This document shows positions 55,175 through 64,000 of a DNA stretch of 64,000 bases, in pieces. Source of the DNA: Hyphomonas jannaschiana VP2 (GTDB lineage Bacteria; Pseudomonadota; Alphaproteobacteria; Caulobacterales; Hyphomonadaceae). The notes under the pieces are model-generated. The model made no database searches, was not told where the DNA came from, and saw only the letters and a list, made by a program, of their open reading frames with translations. The first letter of the stretch is position 1. Each line of letters begins with the position of its first letter. Both the position numbers and the translations under genes were made by a program. The DNA lies in assembly GCF_000685215.1 (NCBI RefSeq), contig NZ_ARYJ01000010.1, forward strand, positions 1 through 64,000. Reading direction: 5' to 3'.

Positions 55175-56314
55175 CAAAATCGCATCGGCAGAGATCCCGG
55201 CAGAGGAATGTCCCTTGCCCTGCATCCGGCTCAGGGCGGCCCGCTGGGCGTCTTTCTGTCGTTCCAGTTTTTCCGGATCGCTCAGCCATTCGATCGCCTT
55301 CCCGGCGATCAGTTCGGGTTTCTGTTGTGTCTGGACGAATTCCGGGACGATTTCCTGATCGTCGGACACGATGTTCAACAGCGTGATATGATGCTTCTTG
55401 TACAGCAGTCCCCGCGCCAGCGCCCATGTCAGCCAGCCAGTCCTGTAGGCAACGATCATCGGCGTCCCCTGCATGGCAAGCTCGCTGGTCACCGTGCCGG
55501 AACACGCGAGCGCCACATCCGCCGCCGCCATCGCATCGTAACGCTCTTCTGGCGCATGCAGGACTTCAGCCCAGCCGGAGACATCCGGAAACGTCTCATC
55601 AAAGGTATCAGCCATGTTACCCGCAGGCGAAACGACAATACGGACGTCTGGCTTTTCTTTGGCGACCTGCTTGGCGGCTTCAAGCAGGGCTGGCGCAACC
55701 TTTGCCAGTTCGCTTCGCCGGCTACCGGGCAAGACCAGACAAATCTGCTCATCTGGCCCGATGCCTCTTGCCGCCCGGAACTTCGCACCGTTTCCGGGTC
55801 TGTTTCGCGAAAGGGCCGGATTGCCAATCACCGTCGTCGGCAAGCCGAACGGCGCGTAATAGGGCGTTTCCATATCATGCATGCAAAGCAAGTGGTCTAC
55901 CGTCGCCGCCAGCGTCTTCGCGCGCCCGGGCCTTGTCGCCCAGACCTGTGGTCCGATCAGCTTGATCAGCTTGATTTCCGGTGCCCTTGCCCTCACTCGC
56001 TGAGCGACACGGAGCATGAATCCCCAGGAGTCCACGAGAACGACAGCATGTGGCCTGAACGCGATGATTGCATCTGCCGCCGCATCCGCCAGCTTTACCA
56101 CAGTCCCGTAAGCCCTGATCCCCTCGGCAAACCCCAGGATGGAGAGGGGCGAAATGTCGAACGGAGAGTTAATCCCCACAGATGCAAGTTCCTGCCCGCC
56201 AATCCCGGCGAATTCCACATCATCTGCCTTCTGACGGATCGCTTCAACGACCTCCCGGGCAAGAAGATCCCCCGAGGCCTCCCCGGCGACCATGAAGATG
56301 CGCAGGCCGCTCAT
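55136..56314 (-). CDS. lpxB: Lipid-A-disaccharide synthase
   Basis: Glycosyltransferase joining lipid X and UDP-diacylglucosamine. Typical blocks are MVAGEASGDLLA, IGGQEL, LIGPQVWATRPGRAKTLA, LPGSRRSEL and ACSGTVTSELAMQGTPMIVAYRTG. Length 392 aa. It starts in an ATGA overlap with lpxI and is the last gene of the envelope operon; its 3' 39 nt overlap the convergent oxidoreductase. Confidence 0.97.
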   Translation of the reverse strand: MSGLRIFMVAGEASGDLLAREVVEAIRQKADDVEFAGIGGQELASVGINSPFDISPLSILGFAEGIRAYGTVVKLADAAADAIIAFRPHAVVLVDSWGFMLRVAQRVRARAPEIKLIKLIGPQVWATRPGRAKTLAATVDHLLCMHDMETPYYAPFGLPTTVIGNPALSRNRPGNGAKFRAARGIGPDEQICLVLPGSRRSELAKVAPALLEAAKQVAKEKPDVRIVVSPAGNMADTFDETFPDVSGWAEVLHAPEERYDAMAAADVALACSGTVTSELAMQGTPMIVAYRTGWLTWALARGLLYKKHHITLLNIVSDDQEIVPEFVQTQQKPELIAGKAIEWLSDPEKLERQKDAQRAALSRMQGKGHSSAGISADAILSVARGQAVLPQE

Positions 56315-57156
56315 GAAGCCTCGTCCGGTGAAAACCCGTAAATGAAGACACCCAATTGGTCCGCCGCCGCTTCCATTTCGGCCCGGCGAAGTAACAAGGC
56401 GCCCCCTGCTTCCACAGCCAGCCCGGCGAGCCCCGCAGCCGCAACCAGTTCAACGGTTGAGACGCCAGTTGTAGGGAGGTCGATCCGACGCTCCTGCTCC
56501 GGCTTCGGCCGTTTAGCAAGCACACCGCGCCGGGCGCCGGACGTTCCGCGGATAGCCTCAGGCAGGGTGGCGCAACGCCGGAGCATTTCGTCCGTACCCT
56601 CCTGAGCCTCCACTGCCAGGACCAGGCCATCGCAGACAACGCAGCCCTGTCCGATGTCCAGAGCCCCCGTTGCGGCAGCCACTTTTGCGGCATGGCGGAT
56701 GTCGGCCATGTTCACATCGGTCGGCGACGGACCGGCAATCAATCCGGCCGGGGCCAGCAGTGTCTTATTTGCTTCCTCGCTCCCGATCACGTTGAAGCCG
56801 TGCTTTTCGAACTCGGCGACGAGGACCTTCAGCAAGGCATCATCGCCTTTGCGGGCCTCTGACACGACTTTGGGCAACAACATGGCGCCCCGCATATCGA
56901 GCTTCAGATCCTTGAAGTTTGGACGTTTCACAATACCCGCGAAAACCACGTCCTTGCAGCCTGCAGATTTCAGGCGGTCGATTACGCCGCCAATCTCTCC
57001 CAGCCCGACCACGTCGCCCGGATATTCGGCCAGCGCCGGCTCTTCAAATCCTTTGAGGCGTAACACATAAACGCCTTGCCCACTGGCTACGGCATTGCTC
57101 GCAATGGCGACGGGGAGTTCTCCCAGTCCTGCAATCAAACCCAGAGGCGCTGTCAT
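56311..57156 (-). CDS. lpxI: UDP-2,3-diacylglucosamine pyrophosphatase LpxI
   Basis: Hydrolyses UDP-diacylglucosamine to lipid X; the alphaproteobacterial replacement for LpxH (formerly DUF1009). Signature segments are LGLIAGLGELPVAIA, GDVVGLGEIGGVID, VFAGIVKRPNF, and the C-terminal RIDLPTTGVSTVELVAAAGLAGLAVEAGG. Length 281 aa. It follows lpxA by 3 bp. Confidence 0.96.
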   Translation of the reverse strand: MTAPLGLIAGLGELPVAIASNAVASGQGVYVLRLKGFEEPALAEYPGDVVGLGEIGGVIDRLKSAGCKDVVFAGIVKRPNFKDLKLDMRGAMLLPKVVSEARKGDDALLKVLVAEFEKHGFNVIGSEEANKTLLAPAGLIAGPSPTDVNMADIRHAAKVAAATGALDIGQGCVVCDGLVLAVEAQEGTDEMLRRCATLPEAIRGTSGARRGVLAKRPKPEQERRIDLPTTGVSTVELVAAAGLAGLAVEAGGALLLRRAEMEAAADQLGVFIYGFSPDEAS

Positions 57157-57159
57157 GGC

Positions 57160-57951
57160 TCAGGCCGGCTTGCAGATCGGCCGGTCTCCACCGGCCTGAA
57201 TGAACGAGATCAGTTCCATCGCCAAAGGCTTGTCAGAAAAATCCGCCGCCGCCTTCGCCAGACGGTCCCTGAACAGACCTTCCCCAAAGAACACGGCCTT
57301 GTAGGCACTGCGGATCTGCATCAATTGTTCTTTGTCGAACCCGCGCCGCTTCAGACCGACCATGTTCAGGCCTGACAGTTTGGCATGGTTCCCAACAACA
57401 GAGCCGAACGGGATAACATCTTCCACCACGATCGCGCCGCCGCCGATAAAGGCATTGCGTCCAATCCGGGAGAACTGGTGCACAGCGGCAAGGCCGCCGA
57501 ACCAGACATGGTCACCGACCTCGATATGGCCTGCCAGCGACACATTGTTCGCCATCACCACGTGATTACCGATGTGGTTGTCATGCGCGATATGGGCACC
57601 GATCATGATGTAGCAATGATTTCCGACTTTCGTCAGACCACCGAACTTCGGCATGCCGGCATGCGCGGTTGCATATTCCCGGAAAGTGCAATTCTCACCA
57701 ATTTCCAGCCGGGACTCCGGTGTACTTTCAAAGCCGATCACCTGAGGGCTGCAGCCAAGCGTTGCATGAGGAAACAGCACGCTGTTGGCACCAAGGCTGG
57801 TATGTCCGGCCACGACCGCGTGTGAATGCAGTTTGCACCCGTCGCCGATCACCGCATTTGCACTTACGTGACAAAACGGGCCAATAGTGACTTCCGTACC
57901 CAGTTGGGCGCCTTCTTCCACGAAGGCGGAGGGATGAATCTGTGTCGACAT
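57160..57951 (-). CDS. lpxA: UDP-N-acetylglucosamine acyltransferase
   Basis: First enzyme of lipid A synthesis: transfers 3-hydroxyacyl from ACP to UDP-GlcNAc O-3. Left-handed beta-helix hexapeptide repeats fill residues ~1-190 (IHPSAFVEEGAQLG, VTIGPFCHVS); the catalytic His is in AHDNHIGNHVVMANN; the C-terminal GLNMVGLKRRGF region precedes the helical tail. Length 263 aa. Only 38 bp separate it from lpxD: fabZ is absent. Confidence 0.97.
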   Translation of the reverse strand: MSTQIHPSAFVEEGAQLGTEVTIGPFCHVSANAVIGDGCKLHSHAVVAGHTSLGANSVLFPHATLGCSPQVIGFESTPESRLEIGENCTFREYATAHAGMPKFGGLTKVGNHCYIMIGAHIAHDNHIGNHVVMANNVSLAGHIEVGDHVWFGGLAAVHQFSRIGRNAFIGGGAIVVEDVIPFGSVVGNHAKLSGLNMVGLKRRGFDKEQLMQIRSAYKAVFFGEGLFRDRLAKAAADFSDKPLAMELISFIQAGGDRPICKPA

Positions 57952-57989
57952 GGCGGCATCTCTTCTGAGTGGCGTAAAACAAACGCCGA

Positions 57990-59006
57990 TCAGCTATTTT
58001 TCTTCGGGTTTGCCTGTTTCTGCAACCATGCGACTTCACGCATCCACTGACGGAGCGGTTTTGCAGGCGTGCCGCCCCATGTTTCACCGTCTTCGACATT
58101 GCGGAACAGGCCGGAAGACGCAGCCAGGCTGACCCCTTCTCCGACCCTGACATGATCGGCGATGCCAACCCGTCCGCCAAGCATGGACTGGTTGCCGACC
58201 CGAACCGATCCCGAAATTCCGCCAAAAGCGGCCATGATGACCGATCGTCCGAAAACGACATTGTGCGCGATCTGGCAGAGATTATCGATCTTGGTACGTT
58301 CGCCCAGGATCGTGTCCTCGAACACGCCCCGGTCGATGCAGGTATTCGCCCCGACGGTGACATGATCCTGCAGGATCACCCGGCCGAAGTGAGGTGCATC
58401 ACGCTGCCCATCGGGCGCCGCCATCACACCAAAACCATTTTCACCGATCCGCGCGCCGGCCAGCAAGGTGACATGGTCACCGAGCAGCGCGCAGAAGACA
58501 CTCGTATTTGCACCGATCTGACAATGCCGACCTATCTGAACACCTGGCCCGATCGACGTATTCGGACCGATCCAGCTGCCCTCACCAATAACAGCGCCCG
58601 GCCCGATAACAGCCCCTGGCGACACTCTGGCCGTCTCATGTACCTGCGCATCAGGCGCGATACGGGCGTCACCAGTCCAATCCAGATGACGCGGCCGGTA
58701 CATCGCCAGCGCGGCGATCGCATGCGCGTAGCGTGGAAACCGGACGACGAGCCTGGGAGCCCCCTCCGGCACATGCCGCAGGTTTGCTTCATTCGTCACA
58801 AAGATCGCCGCGTTTGGCGAAATCTGGGGCACGGACTTTCCATCGCCATCCAGGAAAACAAGGTCACCCGGCTGAGCCTGGCCGGCGGACGAGATACCCG
58901 TGACGGGCAACTCGCCATCGCCGTCCAGCGGCGCGCCAGTCATCTCCGCGACCTGCCCAAGCGTCAAAGCCCCCAATGGCGCATAGAACCGCGGATCGAC
59001 TGTCAC
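57990..59006 (-). CDS. lpxD: UDP-3-O-(3-hydroxyacyl)glucosamine N-acyltransferase
   Basis: Third lipid A step: N-acylation of UDP-3-O-acylglucosamine. An N-terminal uridine-binding domain (~1-110) is followed by hexapeptide repeats ([20 protein letters not shown] onwards). Catalytic His are in the [10 protein letters not shown] and neighbouring turns. Length 338 aa. The start is GTG at 59006 with CGGAG upstream. Confidence 0.96.
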   Translation of the reverse strand: MTVDPRFYAPLGALTLGQVAEMTGAPLDGDGELPVTGISSAGQAQPGDLVFLDGDGKSVPQISPNAAIFVTNEANLRHVPEGAPRLVVRFPRYAHAIAALAMYRPRHLDWTGDARIAPDAQVHETARVSPGAVIGPGAVIGEGSWIGPNTSIGPGVQIGRHCQIGANTSVFCALLGDHVTLLAGARIGENGFGVMAAPDGQRDAPHFGRVILQDHVTVGANTCIDRGVFEDTILGERTKIDNLCQIAHNVVFGRSVIMAAFGGISGSVRVGNQSMLGGRVGIADHVRVGEGVSLAASSGLFRNVEDGETWGGTPAKPLRQWMREVAWLQKQANPKKNS

Positions 59007-59017
59007 GTTTTGCTCCG

Positions 59018-59614
59018 TTACTGCGGATTTGCCGGCTGATCCGGAATTTTCTGACGCGTCACGGTCAGCGTCGGCGACGCCGCATCCAGCTTCTGAATAA
59101 CCAGAGCCGTCGCATCAATCGAGTCAGCGGAGTAAACCACCGAGCTCTTGGAGACGACGAGCTGAGCATTCTTCTCCTGGATCACCTGAAGCAGAACCGG
59201 CTCAAGTGCCTTGTTGAAAGTTGCCAGGGCAACGCGTTCCGTGAGCGAAAACTCCTGAGAGGCTTTTTGGGCTTTCGCCGCGAAGGCATTGGCCTTGGCC
59301 TGATAGGCATTCAGCTCGGAAACAAGAGCCGCGTCGGCATTTACCTGCTCGCGCGACTTGCCCTGCAGCTTGCCGTCCAGCGTCTTGCCTTGAGTTTGCA
59401 GACTGGTGCGCTCTGGTGTCAGCTCATTGTTCATCTGTGTTTCGATGTTGTTGAGCTTGGTCGCCATATCCTTGCCGGCCTTGCTTTCACGAAGGATTTT
59501 CACTTCGTCGATGGCAATGACGTTGCTGCCCTGTGCAGCGGCTGTCGGCACAGTGAAGGACGCGCTGCCGATAAGCAACGCGAAGGCAAACAAGAGTTTC
59601 TTGAGGTGGGACAT
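59018..59614 (-). CDS. OmpH/Skp periplasmic chaperone
   Basis: A 198-residue OmpH-family chaperone carrying outer-membrane proteins across the periplasm to BamA. A signal peptide ([19 protein letters not shown], cleavage near TAAAQG) precedes a long coiled-coil region (about 55-150) with high Ala/Glu/Lys content, as in Skp arms. The ATG at 59614 follows GGAG. It is placed between bamA and lpxD as usual. Confidence 0.9.
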   Translation of the reverse strand: MSHLKKLLFAFALLIGSASFTVPTAAAQGSNVIAIDEVKILRESKAGKDMATKLNNIETQMNNELTPERTSLQTQGKTLDGKLQGKSREQVNADAALVSELNAYQAKANAFAAKAQKASQEFSLTERVALATFNKALEPVLLQVIQEKNAQLVVSKSSVVYSADSIDATALVIQKLDAASPTLTVTRQKIPDQPANPQ

Positions 59615-59640
59615 AGCAGTCTCCATTCTGGGGCTTGCGA

Positions 59641-62202
59641 TTAGAAGCGGGTTGAGGTCGAGAACCGGAACGTCTCTGTCCGGTCATAGTCCTCGCTTCG
59701 GAGGATCTGGGAGAAGTCGAAGCGGATCGGGCCGAAGGGCGAGTTCCAGAACACGCTCAGACCGGCCGAAGCGCGCAACGACGCGGCTTCTTTTGTCAAC
59801 TGTACAGCAGGCAGCCCGGTGATCGGGTCCGTCGTATAGAATGTCGGCGCCTTGTCCGGGCCGCGCAGCGTTCCCAGAGACCCGGCATCCACGAACAGGG
59901 CGCTCTTGATGCCATACTCTTCGGGGAAGACATTCGGAAGGCTCAGTTCGAACGTGCCCTGATAGTAGAGGTTTCCGCCCTGCGCATTCAGGCGCCGGGT
60001 GGCAACGATTTCACCGGTTTCAGGATCGACCACCTGCAGGATCTCACGCGGTCCGAGACCGGCGACATCAAATCCGCGGAAGGTCGAACCACCGCGGAAG
60101 AAGCGGTTGTTGATGCGGATACCTTCACCATCCTCCAGCGGGAAGACATAGCCGCCAGACAGGCGTGCGCTGGCGACAACACCTTTCCAGATGCCGCGAT
60201 AGAAGGATGCGCGCGTTTCCGTGCGAAGATAGTGCACGTCACCGCCGATGCCGGCGAGGTCCTGGCTGAGAGAGACGTCGAAACCGCGCGTCGGCGTAAT
60301 CGGGTCGTTCGTCCGGTCCCAATAAAGCTGATACCCGATGATGCTGGAAAGGTCGGTGCGTTCCGACCGGCAGATTGTTTCACGATAGAGATATGTCGGG
60401 TCACAACGGTCCAGAACGGTTTCCTGGCCGTCAATGACGTCATCCGGTCCGGCGCGCCGGAATGTATCATCCGTCTCATCGTCTGGCGTATCGGCCCCGC
60501 CTGTCTGAATCAGGCGCGTCGAGCGCTGTCCGGTCTCCAGGTCGATCAGGAGCGGAATGTCCGTCACATCGATGTCGTCATATTGCAGACGATAGGACAG
60601 CCCCAGCTGCATACGTTCTGTCAGCGGGAAGCCCACGCGAACACCGGCACCGTAGGTATCGCTGGTGAAGTAGGAGATGTCGCCAAAGTCCTGCCGCGTC
60701 GCAAAGACGTCGATACCTGCAGACAGGTTCCGGTCCAGGAAACGCGGCTCGGTGAAGCGAAGGTCGACCACCTGCTGGCGGCTGGACGATGAAACGCGTG
60801 CGACGACCGACTGACCGCGGCCACGCAGGTTCCGCTGGCTGGCCGAGAGGTCGATCAGGTAGGAATCTACTGAGGAAAAGCCCGCCGCGAAGGACAGCTC
60901 ACCGGTGGGCTGTTCCTGAACGCTCACATTGACGATCGTGCGGTCCGGCTCGTCGGTAGGAACTTCCTCAATGTCGACTTCCTTGAAGTAGCCCAGTGCC
61001 CGCACCCGGTTTTTGGAGCGGTCGAGGAGGATCCGGTTGAAGGCATCGCCTTCAGAAATTCTCAGTTCGCGGCGGATCACACGGTCCAGCGTCTGCGTGT
61101 TGCCGACAATGTTGATCCGGTCGATGTAGACGCGCGGACCTTCGTCCACAACGAAGGTGACATCGATCCGGCCCGTCTCCGGGTTCACGTCGAGTTGCGG
61201 GCGGATGTCGACAAAGGCATAGCCTGCAATACCTGCGGCATAGGTCAGGGAGTCGATCGTGCTTTCGATCAGGTCCCCACGGAAAAGAGCGCCTTCCTGG
61301 ATCGGAACCGCGGCCCGCAGAGCTTCAGCATTCAGCTTCTCAAGCGCCGTCTCGACCTTGACCTCGCCAAAGTCATACTGGCGCCCCTCATCCACCGTCA
61401 TGGTGATGTAGAAGTCTTTCTGGTCCGGTGTCAGCTCAGCCACGGCCGAGGTTACACGGAAATCGTAATAACCATTGTTCTGATAGAACTGACGCAGCTG
61501 GTCCCGGTCATACTCCAGACGGCCCGGGTCGTAGTTGTCGTTCGAGCTGAAAAAGCGCCAGAAGCGGGACTGCTTGGTCACGATCTCGCTGCGCAGGCGG
61601 GAGTCAGAATAGGCTTCATTGCCGATGAAGTTGATCGAGCGGACGCCGGTGACCGGCCCCTCAGTGATCTGGAAAATCAGGTCGACGCGATTCTGTTCCA
61701 GCGGCTTGTACTGGGGTTCGACTTTCGCGGCGAAGCGGCCGGACTGCCGGTAAAGCTCCAGCACACGCTGAACATCGCTCTGAACGCGGGCAGCTGTGAA
61801 GATACCGCGCGGCTCAGCCTGAATTTCTTCCCGGAGCTTGTCCTCTTTGAGCGCCTTGTTGCCCTCGAAGATCACACGGTTGATGATCGGGTTTTCCACA
61901 ACGCGGACGATGAGATCATCGCCCAGACGGTCAATCGAGACGTCTGCAAACAGGTTCGTCGCGAACAGCGTCTTCAGCGAGAGGTCGATCCGGTTCGGAT
62001 CGAACGTGTCACCGGGTTCCAGCAGCAGATAGGACTGGACCGTCCGCGCCTCGATACGCTTGTTGCCCTGGACGACAATCGAACGGATCGTACCCCCATA
62101 CCGATTGTCTTCCTGCGCCTGGGCCGAACCAGCCACGCCACCCACGCTCTGAAGCGCGAACACGCTGGTCGCCATAAAGGTCGCTGCAAGAAACTTACGC
62201 AT
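59641..62202 (-). CDS. bamA: Outer-membrane protein assembly factor BamA
   Basis: Central Omp85 subunit of the BAM complex. A signal peptide (residues 1-30), five POTRA domains (about 36-430) and a 16-strand barrel follow. The conserved loop-6 motif appears as FRGF (708-711) and the C-terminal residue is Phe. Length 853 aa exceeds the usual ~770-810: an acidic insertion at about 550-612 in an extracellular loop contains the only clear Cys pair (C600, C611), probably a disulfide (inference). Confidence 0.96.
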   Translation of the reverse strand: MRKFLAATFMATSVFALQSVGGVAGSAQAQEDNRYGGTIRSIVVQGNKRIEARTVQSYLLLEPGDTFDPNRIDLSLKTLFATNLFADVSIDRLGDDLIVRVVENPIINRVIFEGNKALKEDKLREEIQAEPRGIFTAARVQSDVQRVLELYRQSGRFAAKVEPQYKPLEQNRVDLIFQITEGPVTGVRSINFIGNEAYSDSRLRSEIVTKQSRFWRFFSSNDNYDPGRLEYDRDQLRQFYQNNGYYDFRVTSAVAELTPDQKDFYITMTVDEGRQYDFGEVKVETALEKLNAEALRAAVPIQEGALFRGDLIESTIDSLTYAAGIAGYAFVDIRPQLDVNPETGRIDVTFVVDEGPRVYIDRINIVGNTQTLDRVIRRELRISEGDAFNRILLDRSKNRVRALGYFKEVDIEEVPTDEPDRTIVNVSVQEQPTGELSFAAGFSSVDSYLIDLSASQRNLRGRGQSVVARVSSSSRQQVVDLRFTEPRFLDRNLSAGIDVFATRQDFGDISYFTSDTYGAGVRVGFPLTERMQLGLSYRLQYDDIDVTDIPLLIDLETGQRSTRLIQTGGADTPDDETDDTFRRAGPDDVIDGQETVLDRCDPTYLYRETICRSERTDLSSIIGYQLYWDRTNDPITPTRGFDVSLSQDLAGIGGDVHYLRTETRASFYRGIWKGVVASARLSGGYVFPLEDGEGIRINNRFFRGGSTFRGFDVAGLGPREILQVVDPETGEIVATRRLNAQGGNLYYQGTFELSLPNVFPEEYGIKSALFVDAGSLGTLRGPDKAPTFYTTDPITGLPAVQLTKEAASLRASAGLSVFWNSPFGPIRFDFSQILRSEDYDRTETFRFSTSTRF

Positions 62203-62242
62203 CGTCGATTAAACTCTCTGATTAGTCCCTGATCCGGACGGC

Positions 62243-63436
62243 TTAACCGCCCCCACCGCCAAAAAGGCCGGTTTCGATGACATCGCCCCACGTGATGACG
62301 AAGACCATCCCCAATAACAGGATAAGACCGAAAGTCAGGCTCACCTCCTGCACTTTTTCCGGCAAGTGGCGGCCAGTCACGGCCTCGTATGCATTAAACA
62401 CAAGGTGTCCGCCATCCAATACCGGCAGCGGCAACAGGTTGAAGAAGCCAATCCCGACTGAAATCGAGGCGCACATTCCCAGCAGCATCCAGAACAATTC
62501 GGACAGCCGCGTGCCGACGGAAACGTCTTCCTGCGCCCAGACCTCATTCACAATACGGCGCGAGACGTCACCGATTCCGACAGGGCCGGACATGGTATGG
62601 ATCGACATGCGTCCAGTTATGATCCGGCTTAGCATGGTGACAGTCTGCTCAAGGGTCTTGCCGGTCTGCAGAACACCCTGCCCGAGCGCCTCGACAGGAT
62701 TGTAGCGGGTCGGTTCCTGAATGCTCACATTCGCAAGCTGAACGCCGATCGTCCCCTGAGGCACCTGCTGTCCCAGCTCGTTTTCGCGGACCATTTCCCT
62801 CGGGGTCACAGTCAGAGACTGTTGCACCTCACCCCGGCGCACCACGAAATCTACGGGTGTGTTGGGGTTCAGAATCGCAGCCATCTGGACATCGCTAGGC
62901 GTGGTCACGGCTTTGCCATTGGCAGACAGAACAATGTCGCCGGCTTCGATACCGCCGACCGCTGCTGCGCCGCCTTCAGTGACAGAATGAATCCCCACTT
63001 CCACGTTCGGACGCCCGAACGTGCCGAGCATCAGCGCAAAAATCAGGCTCGCGAGCACGAAATTGGCCAGTGGCCCGGCCAGGCTGACGATCGACCGTTG
63101 GCCGACGCCCAGCTCCGGATATGGCCGCCCGACAAGACCGCTTTCCAGTTTTCCGATGTCGGCAGCGGTCTGCGCTTCGCCGGCAAACTTCACAAAACCG
63201 CCGAGCGGGATCCAGTTGATCCGCCAGCGTGTGCCGCGCTTGTCTTTGCGCTCGAAAAGCGGGCTACCAAAGCCGACGGAGAAGGATTCGACTGCTGCAC
63301 CGAAGGCGCGTCCGGCGAGATAATGGCCGAACTCATGCACAATGACGACGATGCCCATCATGAAGATGAGGCAAGCCAGAAACAAAGGACCTTGGCTCAG
63401 CAACTCACCCAAGCGTTCTACCCTCCGCCCCACCAT
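62243..63436 (-). CDS. rseP: Site-2 protease RseP
   Basis: Membrane zinc metalloprotease (M50) for regulated intramembrane proteolysis of anti-sigma factors. The first helix carries VIVHEFGHYLAGR with the HExxH-type site; a PDZ region (about 115-200) follows; the last helices hold NLLPLPVLDGGHLV with the third ligand. Length 397 aa from the ATG at 63436, which overlaps dxr by 32 nt. A TTG at 63412, nine bases after GGAGGG, is an attractive alternative start and cuts the overlap to 8 nt. Confidence 0.95.
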   Translation of the reverse strand: MVGRRVERLGELLSQGPLFLACLIFMMGIVVIVHEFGHYLAGRAFGAAVESFSVGFGSPLFERKDKRGTRWRINWIPLGGFVKFAGEAQTAADIGKLESGLVGRPYPELGVGQRSIVSLAGPLANFVLASLIFALMLGTFGRPNVEVGIHSVTEGGAAAVGGIEAGDIVLSANGKAVTTPSDVQMAAILNPNTPVDFVVRRGEVQQSLTVTPREMVRENELGQQVPQGTIGVQLANVSIQEPTRYNPVEALGQGVLQTGKTLEQTVTMLSRIITGRMSIHTMSGPVGIGDVSRRIVNEVWAQEDVSVGTRLSELFWMLLGMCASISVGIGFFNLLPLPVLDGGHLVFNAYEAVTGRHLPEKVQEVSLTFGLILLLGMVFVITWGDVIETGLFGGGGG

Positions 63437-64000
63437 CCGGGGCCCGCTTCAAGACGTCTTCAGCGGCAGAACGCGCGTACCGGTCCAGAAGGCCGATCTC
63501 TTCTAGCGAACTGCATGCCAGTCCGGCCATATTGCCGGAAAGGAAGCGACTCAACACTTCCTTTACCACCCAGCTTATGTCCAGAAACCCGCATTGGCCC
63601 GCAATAAATGCAGATACGGCAGCTTCATTAGCGCAATTTAATACCGTTGTAGCACCAGGACCGGCGGCAAATGCCTCCCTCGCAAGCGCAACGGCAGGAA
63701 ATTTCTGACTGTCTACCGGTTCGAAATCGAGCTTTCCGAGGCGAACAAGATCCAGGCGATCGACCGTGGTTTCAACACGGTCCGGCCATCCCAGAGCATA
63801 GGAAATCGGCGTACGCATATCCGGCGAGCCGAGTTGGGCGATCACAGACCCGTCGGTAAAATGCGCCATGCCATGAATAATCGATTGCGGGTGAATGATC
63901 ACGTCGATCCGTTCAGCCGCCACATCGAACAAATAAGCCGCCTCGATCAGCTCCAGCGCCTTGTTCATCAGAGTGGCGCTGTCGATGGAATTCTTGATGC
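63405..64000 (-). CDS. dxr: 1-deoxy-D-xylulose 5-phosphate reductoisomerase (C-terminal part)
   Basis: MEP-pathway enzyme converting DXP to MEP with NADPH. The window holds only the C-terminal ~197 residues: the frame is open to base 64000 and reads KNSIDSATLMNKALELIEA across the edge, followed by IHPQSIIHGMAHFTDGS and LNCANEAAVSAFI, all diagnostic of Dxr. The N-terminal NADPH domain is outside. It heads, or continues, the operon leading to lpxB. Confidence 0.96.
   Translation of the reverse strand, partial: IKNSIDSATLMNKALELIEAAYLFDVAAERIDVIIHPQSIIHGMAHFTDGSVIAQLGSPDMRTPISYALGWPDRVETTVDRLDLVRLGKLDFEPVDSQKFPAVALAREAFAAGPGATTVLNCANEAAVSAFIAGQCGFLDISWVVKEVLSRFLSGNMAGLACSSLEEIGLLDRYARSAAEDVLKRAPDGGAEGRTLG

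Overview
The window is a stretch of high-GC core chromosome from an alphaproteobacterium. The best fit is a stalked or budding marine group close to Hyphomonadaceae/Caulobacterales. The reasons are a C4-type 5-aminolevulinate synthase (hemA), a MucR/Ros-type regulator, LpxI instead of LpxH in lipid A synthesis, a RibBX-type riboflavin gene, an HslV with a short propeptide, DUF2336 and DUF2244 genes, and a CtrA-like box (TTAA-N7-TTAA) upstream of clpX. No rRNA, CRISPR array, prophage, transposase or plasmid function was seen.

Layout. 0.3-4.6 kb: PfkB-type kinase, ATP-grasp ligase, DUF481 outer-membrane protein, nth, DUF2244. 4.7-7.4 kb: a CYP153-type alkane hydroxylase P450, a nitroreductase and a DUF1287 protein. 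7.4-12.8 kb: a division and cell-wall cluster (SPOR protein, nagZ, scpA, scpB) with dgt and erpA. 12.9-19.7 kb: an epoxide hydrolase facing a long operon glyA-nrdR-ribD'-ribE-ribBX-ribH-nusB, then a MucR-like gene. 19.8-23.5 kb: hemA, class II aldolase, nadK, Hpt protein. 23.5-27.7 kb: a Pseudomonas-type medium-chain PHA cluster (phaC, phaZ, phaD, and a phasin fused to a helix-hairpin-helix domain). 27.8-33.8 kb: dienelactone hydrolase and pstC-pstA-pstB-phoU-phoB behind a Pho box. 33.9-41.9 kb: hslVU, NUDIX, a degenerate EAL protein, DUF2336, trigger factor, an exported DJ-1 protein and an M14-type hydrolase. 42.0-46.5 kb: tRNA-Leu(UAG) followed by a compact three-way-junction palindrome, NAD(P)HX repair enzyme, SixA-like phosphatase, glnB-glnA. 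46.7-55.2 kb: clpX, clpP, lipoprotein hydrolase, UDG-family protein, pirin, M28 peptidase, rlmJ, FAD oxidoreductase. 55.1-64 kb: the envelope operon dxr-rseP-bamA-ompH-lpxD-lpxA-lpxI-lpxB, cut by the window edge inside dxr and lacking fabZ.

How the genes fit together. CYP153, epoxide hydrolase and the mcl-PHA genes suggest oxidation of aliphatic hydrocarbons or fatty acids, with storage of the acyl-CoA surplus as PHA (inference). The pst/phoB and glnBA loci cover phosphate and nitrogen supply. clpXP with a CtrA-like box and the MucR homologue point to Caulobacter-like cell-cycle control.

I did not find a wholly new multi-gene system. The features most worth a second look are the three-way-junction element beside tRNA-Leu, the phasin-HhH fusion in a pha cluster with its own candidate operator, the RibD that lacks its deaminase domain, the lpx operon without fabZ, the terminator whose 3' arm carries the next gene's ribosome-binding site, and repeated 4-nt tail-to-tail stop-codon overlaps.
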